The notes beneath the pieces are model-generated. The model was not told the origin of the DNA and made no database searches. It was given only the letters and a program-made list of their open reading frames with translations. From Hydractinia symbiolongicarpus (taxonomy: Eukaryota > Cnidaria > Hydrozoa > Anthoathecata > Hydractiniidae): 64,000 nt of DNA. Numbering within the stretch: the first letter of the stretch is position 1; every line of letters begins with the position of its first letter. Positions 49,481 to 61,576 of this stretch are shown here, one piece after another. The stretch spans positions 2,170,001-2,234,000 of the forward strand of contig NC_079887.1 of the NCBI RefSeq assembly GCF_029227915.1, given 5' to 3'. Position numbers and translations under genes: made by a program.

Positions 49481-50891
49481 TTGAGACTTGTAGTTTTTGA
49501 AAAATGTTTCCATTTTTGATGAGACGCTGAATAAAAGAAGTTTAATCGCCGGCAAACGAAAACCCGCGACTTCCCGTAAATCCCGGACTCGGCCCGTATA
49601 GTCAAAAGTATACAAAGAAAGTACCCAGGGAGTAAACCCATTTTCCGAACGATTTTTTAAATTATATTTTCACCACTAAAACGCATGAGACTTGTAGTTT
49701 CCAAAAATGTTTTCATTTTTGATGAGATGCTGAATGAAAGAAGTTTAATCGCCGGCAAACGAAAACCTGCGATTTCTCGTAAATCCCGGACTCGGCCCGT
49801 ATAGTCAAAAGTATACAAAGAAAGTACCCAGGGTGTAAACTCACTTCCCGAACGATTTTTTAAATTATTATTTCACCACTAAAGCCCATGAGACTTGTAG
49901 TTTTTAAAAATGTTTTCATTTCTGATGAGACGCTGAATAAAAGAAGTTTAATCGCCGGCAAACGAAAACGCGCCATTTCCCGTGAACCCTGGACTCGGCC
50001 CGCATAATCAAAAGTATACAAAGAAAGTACCCAGGGAGTAAACTCATTTCCCGAACGATTTTTTAAATTATTTTTTCACCACTAAAACGAATGAGACTTG
50101 CAGTTTTCAAAAATGTTTTCAATTTTGATGAGACGCTGAATAAAAGAAGTATAAACGCCGGCAAACGAAAAACTGCGATTTCCCGTAAATCCCGGACTCG
50201 GCCCGTATAGTAAAGAAAGTACCCGGGATGTAAACTCATTTCCCGAACGATTTTTTAAATTATTATTTAACTACTAAAACCCATGAGACTTATAAATTTT
50301 AAAAATGTTTTCATTTTTGATGAGACGCTGAATAAAAGAAGTTTAATCGCCGGCAAACGAAAACCCGCCATTTCCCGTAAACCCCGGACTCTGCCCGTAT
50401 AGTCAAAAGTATACAAAGAAATTACCCAGGGAGTAAACTCATTTTCCGAACGATTTTTTAAATTATTATTTCACCACTAAAACCCATGAGACTTATAGTT
50501 TTTTAAAATGTTTTCATTCTTGATGAGACGCTGAATAAAAGAAGTTTAATCGCCGGCAAACGAAAACCCCTCATTTCCCGTAAACTCCGGACTCTGCCCG
50601 TATAGTCAAAAGTATACAAAGAAAGTACCCAGGGAGTAAACTCATTTTCCGAACGATTTTTTAAATTATTTTTTCACCACTACAACGCATGAGACTTGTA
50701 GTTTTCAAAAATGTTTTCATTTTTGATGAGACGCTGAATAAAAGAAGTTTAATCGCCCTCAAACGAAAATCCGCGATTTCCCGTAAATCCCGGACTCGGC
50801 CCGTATAGTCCAAAGTATACAAAGAAAGTACCCAGGGAGTAAACTCATTTCCCGAACGATTTTTTAAATTATCTTTTCACCACTAACACGC
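49481..50891 (+). repeat. 1,410-bp HOR, copy 3
   Basis: Starts are 49481, 49685, 49888, 50091, 50283, 50486 and 50689, total 1,411 bp. The last unit (50689) starts as the CCCTCAAACG type of 45544 and ends with the ATCTTTTCACCACTAACACG tail of 45747. One monomer was removed where this copy joins the next block. Confidence 0.92.
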
Positions 50892-52107
50892 ATGAGACTT
50901 GTAGTTTTCAAAAATGTTCTCATTTTTGATGAGACGCTGAATAAAAGAAGTTTAATCGCCGGCAAACGAAAACCCGCCATTTCCCGTAAACCCCGGACTC
51001 GACCCGTATAGTCAAAAGTATACAAAGAAAGTACCCAGGGACTAAACTCATTTCCCGAACGATTTTTTATATTATTTTTTACCACTTAACGCATGAGACT
51101 TGTAGTTTTCAAAAATATTTTCATATTTGATGGGACGCTGAATAAAAGAAGTTTAATCGTCGGCAAACGAAAATCCGCGATTTCCCGTAAATCCCGGACT
51201 CGGCCCGTATAGTCAAAGGTATACAAAGAAAGTACCCAGGGTGTAAACTCACATCCCGAACGATTTTTTAAATTATTATTTCACCACTAAAGCCCATGAG
51301 ACTTGTAGTTTTTAAAAATGTTTTCATTTTTGATGAGACGCTGAATAAAAGAAGTTTAATCGCCGGCAAACGAAAACCCGCCATTTCCCGTAAGCCCTGG
51401 ACTCGGCCCGTATAATCAAAAGTATACAAAGAAAGTACCCAGGGAGTAAACTCATTTCCTGAACGATTTTTTAAATTATTTTTTCACCACTAAAACGAAT
51501 GAGACTTGTAGTTTTCAAAAATGTTTTCAATTTTGATGAGACGCTGAATAAAAGAAGTTTAATCGCCGGCAAACGAAAACCCGCCATTTCCCGTAAACCC
51601 CGGACTCGGCCCTTATAGTCAAAAGTATACAAAGAAATTACCCAGGGAGTAAACTCATTTTCCGAACGATTTTTTAAATTATTATTTTACCACTAAAACC
51701 CATGAGACTTATAGTTTTTAAAAATGTTTTCATTCTTGATGAGACGCTGAATAAAAGAAGTTTAATCGCCGGCAAACGAAAACCCGCCATTTCCCGTAAA
51801 CCCCGGACTCGGCCCGTATAGTCAAAAGTATACAAAGAAATCACCCAGGGAGTAAACTTATTTTCCAAACGAATTTTTAAATTATTTTCTCACCACTACA
51901 ACGCATGAGACTTGTAGTTTTTAAAAATGTTTTCATTTTTGATGAGACGCTGAATAAAAGAAGTTTAATCGCCGGCAAACGAAAACCCGTCATTTCCCGT
52001 AAACCCCGGACTTTGCCCGTATAGTCAAAAGTATACGAAGAAAGTACCCAGGGAGTAAACTCATTTTCCGAACGATTTTTTAAATTATTTTTTCACCACT
52101 ACAACGC
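50892..52107 (+). repeat. Third copy of the 41.9-43.1 kb segment
   Basis: Starts 50892, 51093, 51296, 51499, 51702 and 51905 lie exactly 4,942 bp after 45950-46963 and 8,989 bp after 41903-42916. Markers include TGTTCTCA with GACCCG and GGGACTAAAC, the ATATTTTCATATTTGATGGG unit, GTAAGCCC with TATAATC, CCCTTATAG and the ATTTTACC tail. The unit at 51905 differs from 46963 after its start. Confidence 0.92.
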
Positions 52108-52919
52108 ATGAGACTTGTAGTTTTCAAAAATGTTTTCATTTTTGATGAGACGCTGAATAAAAGAAGTTTAATCGCCCTCAAACGAAAATCCGCGATTTCC
52201 CGTAAATCCCGGACTCGGCCCGTATAGTCCAAAGTATACAAAGAAAGTACCCAGGGAGTAAACTCATTTCCCGAACGATTTTTTAAATTCTTTTTTCACC
52301 ACTAAAACGCATGAGACTTGTAGTTTTCAAAAATGTTTTCATTTTTGATGAGACGCTTAATGAAAGAGGTTTAATCGCCGGCAAACGAAATCCTGCGATT
52401 TCCCGTAAATCCCGGGCTTGGCCCGTATAGTCGAATGTATACAAAGAAAGTACCCAGGGAGTAAACTCATTTCCCGAACGATTTTTTAATTTTTTTTTTC
52501 ACCACTAAAACGCATGAGACTTGTAGTTTTTAAAAATGTTTTCATTTTTGATGAGACGGTTAATGAAAGAAGTTTAATCGCCCGCAATCAAAAACCCGCG
52601 ATTTCCCGTAAATCCCGGGCTTGGCCCGTATAGTCGAATGTATACAAAGAAAGTACCCTGTGAGTAAACTCATTTCCCGAACGATTTTTTAAAATATTTT
52701 TTCACCACTAAAACGCATGAGACTTGTAGTTTTTAGAAATGTTTTCATTTTTGATGAGACGCTGAATAAAAGAAGTTTAATCGCCGGCAAACGAAAACCC
52801 GCCATTTCCCGTAAACCCCGGACTCTGCCCGTATAGTCAAAAGTATACAAAGAAAGTACCCAGGGAGTAAACTCATTTTCCGAACGATTTTTTAAATTAT
52901 TTTTTCACCACTACAACGC
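52108..52919 (+). repeat. Short 43-kb-type segment before the displaced block
   Basis: Starts are 52108, 52311, 52514 and 52717. The first three match 42916, 43119 and 43322 in order (offset 9,192), including CGAAATCCTGCG and GACGGTTAATG with CAATCAAAAACC. The unit at 52717 begins TTTTTAGAAATG, as at 59143, and continues as the CTCTGCCCG type that precedes TTATCATT units in the 30-40 kb block. It is the junction monomer. Confidence 0.86.
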
Positions 52920-55511
52920 ATGAGACTTGTAGTTTTCAAAAATGTTATCATTTTTGATGAGACGCTTAATGAAAGAGGTTTAATCGCCGACAAACGAAAA
53001 CCTGCGATTTCCCGTAAATCCCGGACTCGGCCCGTATAGTCAAAAGTATACAAAGAAAGTACCTAGGGTGTAAACTCATTTCCCGAACTACTTTTTAAAT
53101 TATTATTTCACCACTAAAGCCTATGAGACATGTAGTTTTTAAAAATGTTTCCATTTTTGATGAGACGCTGAATGAAAGAAGTTTAATCGCGGCAAACGAA
53201 AACCCGCGACTTCCCGTAAATCCCGGACTCGGCCCGTATAGTCAAAAGTATACAAAGAAAGTACCCAGGGAGTAAACTCATTTTCCGAACGATTTTTTAA
53301 ATTATATTTTCACCACTAAAACGCATGAGACTTGTAGTTTTCAAAAATGTTTTCATTTTTGATGAGACGCTGAATGAAATAAGTTTAATCGCCGGCAAAC
53401 GAAAACCTGCGATTTCCCGTAAATCCCGGACTCGGCCCGGATAGTCAAAAGTATACAAAGAAAGTACCCAGGGTGTAAACTCACTTCCCGAACGATTTTT
53501 TAAATTATTATTTCACCACTAAAGCCCATGAGACTTGTAGTTTTTAAAAATGTTTTCATTTTTGATGAGACGCTGAATAAAAGAAGTTTAATCGCCGGCA
53601 AACGAAAACCCGCCATTTCCCGTAAACCCTGGACTCGGCCCGTATAATCAAAAGTATACAAAGAAAGTACCCAGGGAGTAAACTCTTTTCCCGAACGATT
53701 TTTTAAATTATTTTTTCACCACTAAAACGAATAAGATTTGTAGTTTTCAAAAATGTTTTCAATTTTGATGAGACGCTGAATAAAAGAAGTTTAATCGCAG
53801 GCAAACGAAAAACTGCGATTTCCCGTAAATCCCGGACTCGGCCCGTATAGTAAAGAAAGTACCCGGGATGTAAACTCATTTCCCGAACGATTTTTTAAAT
53901 TATTATTTCACTACTAAAACCCATGAGACTTATAGTTTTTAAAAATGTTTTCATTTTTGATGAGACGCTGAATAAAAGAAGTTTAATCGCCGGCAAACGA
54001 AAAACTGCGATTTCCCGTAAATCCCGGACTCGCCCGTATAGTAAAGAAAGTACCCGGGATGTAAACTCATTTCCCGAACGATTTTTTAAATTATTATTTC
54101 GCTACTAAAACCCATGACACTTATAGTTTTTAAAAATGTTTTCATTTTTGATGAGACGCTGAATAAAAGAAGTTTAATCGCCGGAAAACGAAAACCCGCC
54201 ATTTCCCGTAAACCCCGGACTCGGCCCGTATAGTCAAAAGTATACAAAGAAATTACCCAGGGAGTAAACTTATTTTCCGAACGAATTTTTAAATTATTTT
54301 CTCACCAGTACAACGCATGAGACTTGTAGTTTTTAAAAATGTTTTCATTTTTGATGAGACGCTGAATAAAAGAAGTTTAATCGCCGGCAAACGAAAACCC
54401 GCCATTTCCCGTAAACCCCGGGCTCTGCCCGTATAGTCAAAAGTATACAAAGAAAGTACCCAGGGAGTAAACTCATTTTCCGAAAGATTTTTTAAATTAT
54501 TTTTTCACCACTACAACGAATGAGACTTGTAGTTTTCAAAAATGTTTTCATTTTTGATGAGACGCTTAATGAAAGAAGTTTAATCGCCCGCAAACGAAAA
54601 TCCGCCATTTCCCGTAAACCCTGGACTCGGCCCGTATAATCAAAAGTATACAAAGAAAGTACCCAGGGAGTAAACTCTTTTCCCGAACGATTTTTTAAAT
54701 TATTTTTTCACCACTAAAACGAATAAGATTTGTAGTTTTCAAAAATGTTTTCAATTTTGATGAGACGCTGAATAAAAGAAGTTTAATCGCCGGCAAACGA
54801 AAAACTGCGATTTCCCGTAAATCCCGGACTCGGCCCGTATAGTAAAGAAAGTACCCGGGATGTAAACTCATTTCCCGAACGATTTTTTAAATTATTATTT
54901 CACTACTAAAACCCATGAGACTTATAGTTTTTAAAAATGTTTTCATTTTTGATGAGACGCTGAATAAAAGAAGTTTAATCGCCGGCAAACGAAAAACTGC
55001 GATTTCCCGTAAATCCCGGACTCGGCCCGTATAGTAAAGAAAGTACCCGGGATGTAAACTCATTTCCCGAACGATTTTTTAAATTATTATTTCGCTACTA
55101 AAACCCATGACACTTATAGTTTTTAAAAATGTTTTCATTTTTGATGAGACGCTGAAGAAAAGAAGTTTAATCGCCGGAAAACGAAAACCCGCCATTTCCC
55201 GTAAACCCCGGACTCGGCCCGTATAGTCAAAAGTATACAAAGAAATTACCCAGGGTGTAAACTTATTTTCCGAACGAATTTTTAAATTATTTTCTCACAA
55301 GTACAACGCATGAGACTTGTAGTTTTTAAAAATGTTTTCATTTTTGATGAGACGCTGAATAAAAGAAGTTTAATCGCCCGCAAACGAAAACCTGCGATTT
55401 CCCGTAAATCCCTGACTCGGCCTGTATAGTCAAAAGTATACAAAGAAAGTACCTAGGGTGTAAACTCATTTTCCGAACTATTTTTAAATTATTATTTCAC
55501 CACTAAAGCCT
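52920..55511 (+). repeat. Displaced copy of the 30-40.7 kb HOR family
   Basis: Starts are 52920, 53123, 53325, 53528, 53731, 53923, 54114, 54317, 54520, 54723, 54915, 55107 and 55310. From 53123 to 55512 they run parallel to 38305-40695 at a constant offset of 14,817-14,818 bp, including both short-short pairs and the CTTAATGAAAG / CGCCCGC hybrid. The unit at 52920 matches 36106 (TTATCATT). The unit at 53123 reads ACCCAGGGAG where 36309 and 38305 have CCATGGAG, so it is closer there to 29680 and 32092. Confidence 0.92.
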
Positions 55512-57520
55512 TTGAGACTTGTAGTTTTTGAAAAATGTTTCCATTTTTGATGAGACGCTGAATAAAAGAAGTTTAATCGCCGGCAAACGAAAACCCGCGA
55601 CTTCCCGTAAATCCCGGACTCGGCCCGTATAGTCAAAAGTATACAAAGAAAGTACCCAGGGAGTAAACCCATTTTCCGAACGATTTTTTAAATTATATTT
55701 TCACCACTAAAACGCATGAGACTTGTAGTTTCCAAAAATGTTTTCATTTTTGATGAGATGCTGAATGAAAGAAGTTTAATCGCCGGCAAACGAAAACCTG
55801 CGATTTCTCGTAAATCCCGGACTCAGCCCGTATAGTCAAAAGTATACAAAGAAAGTACCCAGGGTGTAAACTCACTTCCCGAACGATTTTTTAAATTATT
55901 ATTTCACCACTAAAGCCCATGAGACTTGTAGTTTTTAAAAATGTTTTCATTTCTGATGAGACGCTGAATAAAAGAAGTTTAATCGCCGGCAAACGAAAAC
56001 GCGCCATTTCCCGTGAACCCTGGACTCGGCCCGTATAATCAAAAGTATACAAAGAAAGTACCCAGGGAGTAAACTCATTTCCCGAACGATTTTTTAAATT
56101 ATTTTTTCACCACTAAAACGAATGAGACTTGCAGTTTTCAAAAATGTTTTCAACTTTGATGAGACGCTGAATAAAAGAAGTATAAACGCCGGCAAACGAA
56201 AAACTGCGATTTCCCGTAAATCCCGGACTCGGCCCGTATAGTAAAGAAAGTACCCGGGATGTAAACTCATTTCCCGAACGATTTTTTAAATTATTATTTA
56301 ACTACTAAAACCCATGAGACTTATAAATTTTAAAAATGTTTTCATTTTTGATGAGACGCTGAATAAAAGAAGTTTAATCGCCGGCAAACGAAAACCCGCC
56401 ATTTCCCGTAAACCCCGGACTCTGCCCGTATAGTCAAAAGTATACAAAGAAATTACCCAGGGAGTAAACTCATTTTCCGAACGATTTTTTAAATTATTAT
56501 TTCACCACTAAAACCCATGAGACTTATAGTTTTTTAAAATGTTTTCATTCTTGATGAGACGCTGAATAAAAGAAGTTTAATCGCCGGCAAACGAAAACCC
56601 CTCATTTCCTGTAAACTCCGGACTCTGCCCGTATAGTCAAAAGTATACAAAGAAAGTACCCAGGGAGTAAACTCATTTTCCGAACGATTTTTTAAATTAT
56701 TTTTTCACCACTACAACGCATGAGACTTGTAGTTTTCAAAAATGTTTTCATTTTTGATGAGACGCTGAATAAAAGAAGTATAAACGCCGGCAAACGAAAA
56801 ACTGCGATTTCCCGTAAATCCCGGACTCGGCCCGTATAGTAAAGAAAGTACCCGGGATGTAAACTCATTTCCCGAACGATTTTTTAAATTATTATTTAAC
56901 TACTAAAACCCATGAGACTTATAAATTTTAAAAATGTTTTCATTTTTGATGAGACGCTGAATAAAAGAAGTTTAATCGCCGGCAAACGAAAACCCGCCAT
57001 TTCCCGTAAACCCCGGACTCTGCCCGTATAGTCAAAAGTATACAAAGAAATTACCCAGGGAGTAAACTCATTTTCCGAACGATTTTTTAAATTATTATTT
57101 CACCACTAAAACCCATGAGACTTATAGTTTTTTAAAATGTTTTCATTCTTGATGAGACGCTGAATAAAAGAAGTTTAATCGCCGGCAAACGAAAACCCCT
57201 CATTTCCTGTAAACTCCGGACTCTGCCCGTATAGTCAAAAGTATACAAAGAAAGTACCCAGGGAGTAAACTCATTTTCCGAACGATTTTTTAAATTATTT
57301 TTTCACCACTACAACGCATGAGACTTGTAGTTTTCAAAAATGTTTTCATTTTTGATGAGACGCTGAATAAAAGAAGTTTAATCGCCCTCAAACGAAAATC
57401 CGCGATTTCCCGTAAATCCCGGACTCGGCCCGTATAGTCCAAAGTATACAAAGAAAGTACCCAGGGAGTAAACTCATTTCCCGAACGATTTTTTAATTTT
57501 TTTTTTCACCACTAAAACGC
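55512..57520 (+). repeat. Fourth 1,410-type copy with a 598-bp tandem duplication
   Basis: Starts 55512, 55716, 55919, 56122, 56314, 56517 and 56720 lie 8,347 bp after 47165-48373. The last three-unit segment is then repeated as 56912, 57115 and 57318 (offset 598 = 203+203+192). The unit at 56720 is a hybrid: its start is a full-length TTTTCAAAAATG type and its body is the AAGTATAAACGCC short type, marking the exchange near position 56778. Both 56517 and 57115 carry TCATTTCCTG, absent from other copies. Confidence 0.93.
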
Positions 57521-58736
57521 ATGAGACTTGTAGTTTTCAAAAATGTTTTCATTTTTGATGAGACGCTTAATGAAAGTGGTTTAATCGCCAGCAAACGAAA
57601 ACCCGCGAATTCCCCTAAATTCCGGGCTTCTCCCGTATAGTCGAATGTATACAAAGAAAGTACCCTGTAAGTAAACGCATTTCCAAAACGATTTTTTAAA
57701 TTATCTTTTCACCACTAACACGCATGAGACTTGTAGTTTTCAAAAATGTTCTCATTTTTGATGAGACGCTGAATAAAAGAAGTTTAATCGCCGGCAAACG
57801 AAAACCCGCCATTTCCCGTAAACCCCGGACTCGACCCGTATAGTCAAAAGTATACAAAGAAAGTACCCAGGGACTAAACTCATTTCCCGAACGATTTTTT
57901 ATATTATTTTTTACCACTTAACGCATGAGACTTGTAGTTTTCAAAAATATTTTCATATTTGATGGGACGCTGAATAAAAGAAGTTTAATCGTCGGCAAAC
58001 GAAAATCCGCGGTTTCCCGTAAATCCCGGACTCGGCCCGTATAGTCAAAGGTATACAAAGAAAGTACCCAGGGTGTAAACTCACATCCCGAACGATTTTT
58101 TAAATTATTATTTCACCACTAAAGCCCATGAGACTTGTAGTTTTTAAAAATGTTTTCATTTTTGATGAGACGCTGAATAAAAGAAGTTTAATCGCCGGCA
58201 AACGAAAACCCGCCATTTCCCGTAAGCCCTGGACTCGGCCCGTATAATCAAAAGTATACAAAGAAAGTACCCAGGGAGTAAACTCATTTCCTGAACGATT
58301 TTTTAAATTATTTTTTCACCACTAAAACGAATGAGACTTGTAGTTTTCAAAAATGTTTTCAATTTTGATGAGACGCTGAATAAAAGAAGTTTAATCGCCG
58401 GCAAACGAAAACCCGCCATTTCCCGTAAACCCCGGACTCGGCCCGTATAGTCAAAAGTATACAAAGAAATTACCCAGGGAGTAAACTCATTTTCCGAACG
58501 ATTTTTTAAATTATTATTTTACCACTAAAACCCATGAGACTTATAGTTTTTAAAAATGTTTTCATTCTTGATGAGACGCTGAATAAAAGAAGTTTAATCG
58601 CCGGCAAACGAAAACCCGCCATTTCCCGTAAACCCCGGACTCGGCCCGTATAGTCAAAAGTATACAAAGAAATTACCCAGGGAGTAAACTCATTTTCCGA
58701 ACGATTTTTTAAATTATTATTTTACCACTAAAACCC
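57521..58736 (+). repeat. Fourth copy of the 45.7-46.9 kb segment
   Basis: Starts 57521, 57724, 57925, 58128, 58331 and 58534 lie 11,774 bp after 45747-46760, with the same lengths (203, 201, 203, 203, 203). The unit at 57521 has small differences from 45747 (ATTCCGGGCTTC). The next unit, 58737, starts as another copy of the ATTCTTG unit and then becomes the CTTAATGAAAGAGG / CGAAATCCTGCG type. Confidence 0.91.
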
Positions 58737-59953
58737 ATGAGACTTATAGTTTTTAAAAATGTTTTCATTCTTGATGAGACGCTTAATGAAAGAGGTTTAA
58801 TCGCCGGCAAACGAAATCCTGCGATTTCCCGTAAATCCCGGGCTTGGCCCGTATAGTCGAATGTATACAAAGAAAGTACCCAGGGAGTAAACTCATTTCC
58901 CGAACGATTTTTTAATTTTTTTTTTCACCACTAAAACGCATGAGACTTGTAGTTTTTAAAAATGTTTTCATTTTTGATGAGACGGTTAATGAAAGAAGTT
59001 TAATCGCCGGCAATCAAAAACCCGCGATTTCCCGTAAATCCCGGGCTTGGCCCGTATAGTCGAATGTATACAAAGAAAGTACCCTGTGAGTAAACTCATT
59101 TCCCGAACGATTTTTTAAAATATTTTTTCACCACTAAAACGCATGAGACTTGTAGTTTTTAGAAATGTTTTCATTTTTGATGAGACGCTTAATGAAAGAG
59201 GTTTAATTGCCAGCAAACGAAAACCCGCGATTTCCCCTAAATCCCGGGCTTGGCCCGTATAGTCGAATGTATACAAAGAAAGTACCCTGTGAGTAAACGC
59301 ATTTCCAAAACGATTTTTTAAATTATCTTTTCACCACTAAAACGCATGAGACTTGTAGTTTTCAAAAATGTTTTCATTTTTAATGAGACGCTGAATAAAA
59401 GAAGTTTAATCGCCGGCAAACGAAAACCCGCCATTTCTCGTAAACCCCGGACTCGACCCGTATAGTCAAAAGTATACAAAGAAAGTACCCAGGGAGTAAA
59501 CTCATTTCCCGAACGATTTTTTATATTATTTTTTTACCACTAAACGCATGAGACTTGCAGTTTTCAAAAATGTTTTCATTTTTGATGAGACGCTTAATGA
59601 AAGAGGTTTAATCGCCGGCAAACGAAATCCTGCGATTTCCCGTAAATCCCGGGCTTGGCCCGTATAGTCGAATGTATACAAAGAAAGTACCCAGGGAGTA
59701 AACTCATTTCCCGAACGATTTTTTAATTTTTTTTTTCACCACTAAAACGCATGAGACTTGTAGTTTTTAAAAATGTTTTCATTTTTGATGAGACGGTTAA
59801 TAAAAGAAGTTTAATCGCCGGCAATCAAAAACCCGCGATTTCCCGTAAATCCCGGGCTTGGCCCGTATAGTCGAATGTATACAAAGAAAGTACCCTGTGA
59901 GTAAACTCATTTCCCGAACGATTTTTTAAAATATTTTTTCACCACTAAAACGC
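58737..59953 (+). repeat. 811-bp tetramer units
   Basis: Starts are 58737, 58940, 59143, 59346, 59548 and 59751. The order CGAAATCCTGCG unit, GACGGTTAAT unit, AGAAATG unit with GCCAGC and CCCTGTGAG, and GACCCG unit appears from 58737 and again from 59548 (spacing 811). All except the GACCCG type carry GTCGAATG in the middle segment. Confidence 0.86.
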
Positions 59954-61576
59954 ATGAGACTTGTAGTTTTCAGAAATGTTTTCATTTTTGATGAGACGCC
60001 TAATGAAAGAGGTTTAATCGCCAGCAAACGAAAACCCGCGATTTCCCCTAAATCCCGGGCTTGGCCCGTATAGTCGAATGTATACAAATAAAGTACCCTG
60101 TGAGTAAACGCATTTCCAAAACGATTTTTTAAATTATCTTTTCACCACTAAAACGCATGAGACTTGTAGTTTTCAAAAATGTTCTCATTTTTGATGAGAC
60201 GCTGAATAAAAGAAGTTTAATCGCCGGCAAACGAAAACCCGCCATTTCCCGTAAACCCCGGACTCGACCCGTATATTCAAAAGTATACAAAGAAAGTACC
60301 CAGGGAGTAAACTCATTTCCCGAACGATTTTTTAAATTCTTTTTTCACCACTAAAACGCATGAGACTTGTAGTTTTCAAAAATGTTTTCATTTTTGATGA
60401 GACGCTTAATGAAAGAGGTTTAATCGCCGGCAAACCAAATCCTGCGATTTCCCGTAAATCCCGGGCTTGGCCCGTATAGTCGAATGTATACAAAGAAAGT
60501 ACCCTGTGAGTAAACTCATTTCCCGAACGATTTTTTGAAATATTTTTTCACCACTAAAACGCATGAGACTTGTAGTTTTCAGAAATGTTTTCATTTTTGA
60601 TGAGACGCTTAATGAAAGAGGTTTAATCGCCAGCAAACGAAAACCCGCGATTTCCCCTAAATCCCGGGCTTGGCCCGTATAGTCGAATGTATACAAATAA
60701 AGTACCCTGTGAGTAAACGCATTTCCAAAACGATTTTTTAAATTATCTTTTCACCACTAAAACGCATGAGACTTGTAGTTTTCAAAAATGTTCTCATTTT
60801 TGATGAGACGCTGAATAAAAGAAGTTTAATCGCCGGCAAACGAAAACCCGCCATTTCCCGTAAACCCCGGACTCGACCCGTATATTCAAAAGTATACAAA
60901 GAAAGTACCCAGGGAGTAAACTCATTTCCCGAACGATTTTTTAAATTCTTTTTTCACCACTAAAACGCATGAGACTTGTAGTTTTCAAAAATGTTTTCAT
61001 TTTTGATGAGACGCTTAATGAAAGAGGTTTAATCGCCGGCAAACCAAATCCTGCGATTTCCCGTAAATCCCGGGCTTGGCCCGTATAGTCGAATGTATAC
61101 AAAGAAAGTACCCTGTGAGTACACTCATTTCCCGAACGATTTTTTGAAATATTTTTTCACCACTAAAACGCATGAGACTTGTAGTTTTCAGAAATGTTTT
61201 CATTTTTGATGAGACGCTTAATGAAAGAGGTTTAATCGCCAGCAAACGAAAACCCGCGATTTCCCCTAAATCCCGGGCTTGGCCCGTATAGTCGAATGTA
61301 TACAAAGAAAGTACCCTGTGAGTAAACGCATTTCCAAAACGATTTTTTAAATTATCTTTTCACCACTAAAACGCATGAGACTTGTAGTTTTCAAAAATGT
61401 TCACATTTTTGATGAGACGCTGAATAAAAGAAGTTTAATCGCCGGCAAACGAAAACCCGCCATTTCCCGTAAACCCCGGACTCGACCCGTATATTCAAAA
61501 GTATACAAAGAAAGTACCAAGGGAGTAAACTCATTTCCCGAACGATTTTTTATATTATTTTTTTACCACTAAACGC
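59954..61576 (+). repeat. 609-bp trimer HOR (almost three copies)
   Basis: Starts 59954, 60157 and 60360 recur at 60563, 60766 and 60969, and then 61172 and 61375. Units are CAGAAATG/CCAGC (with CCCTGTGAG), TGTTCTCA/GACCCGTATATTC, and a hybrid CTTAATGAAAGAGG/CAAACCAAATCC unit. The hybrid ends ACCCTGTGAG...TTTTTTGAAATA, so it joins the front of the 59548 type to the back of the 59751 type. That reduces the neighbouring tetramer to a trimer. The recurring 65- and 96-codon open frames here are products of this periodicity. Confidence 0.94.
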
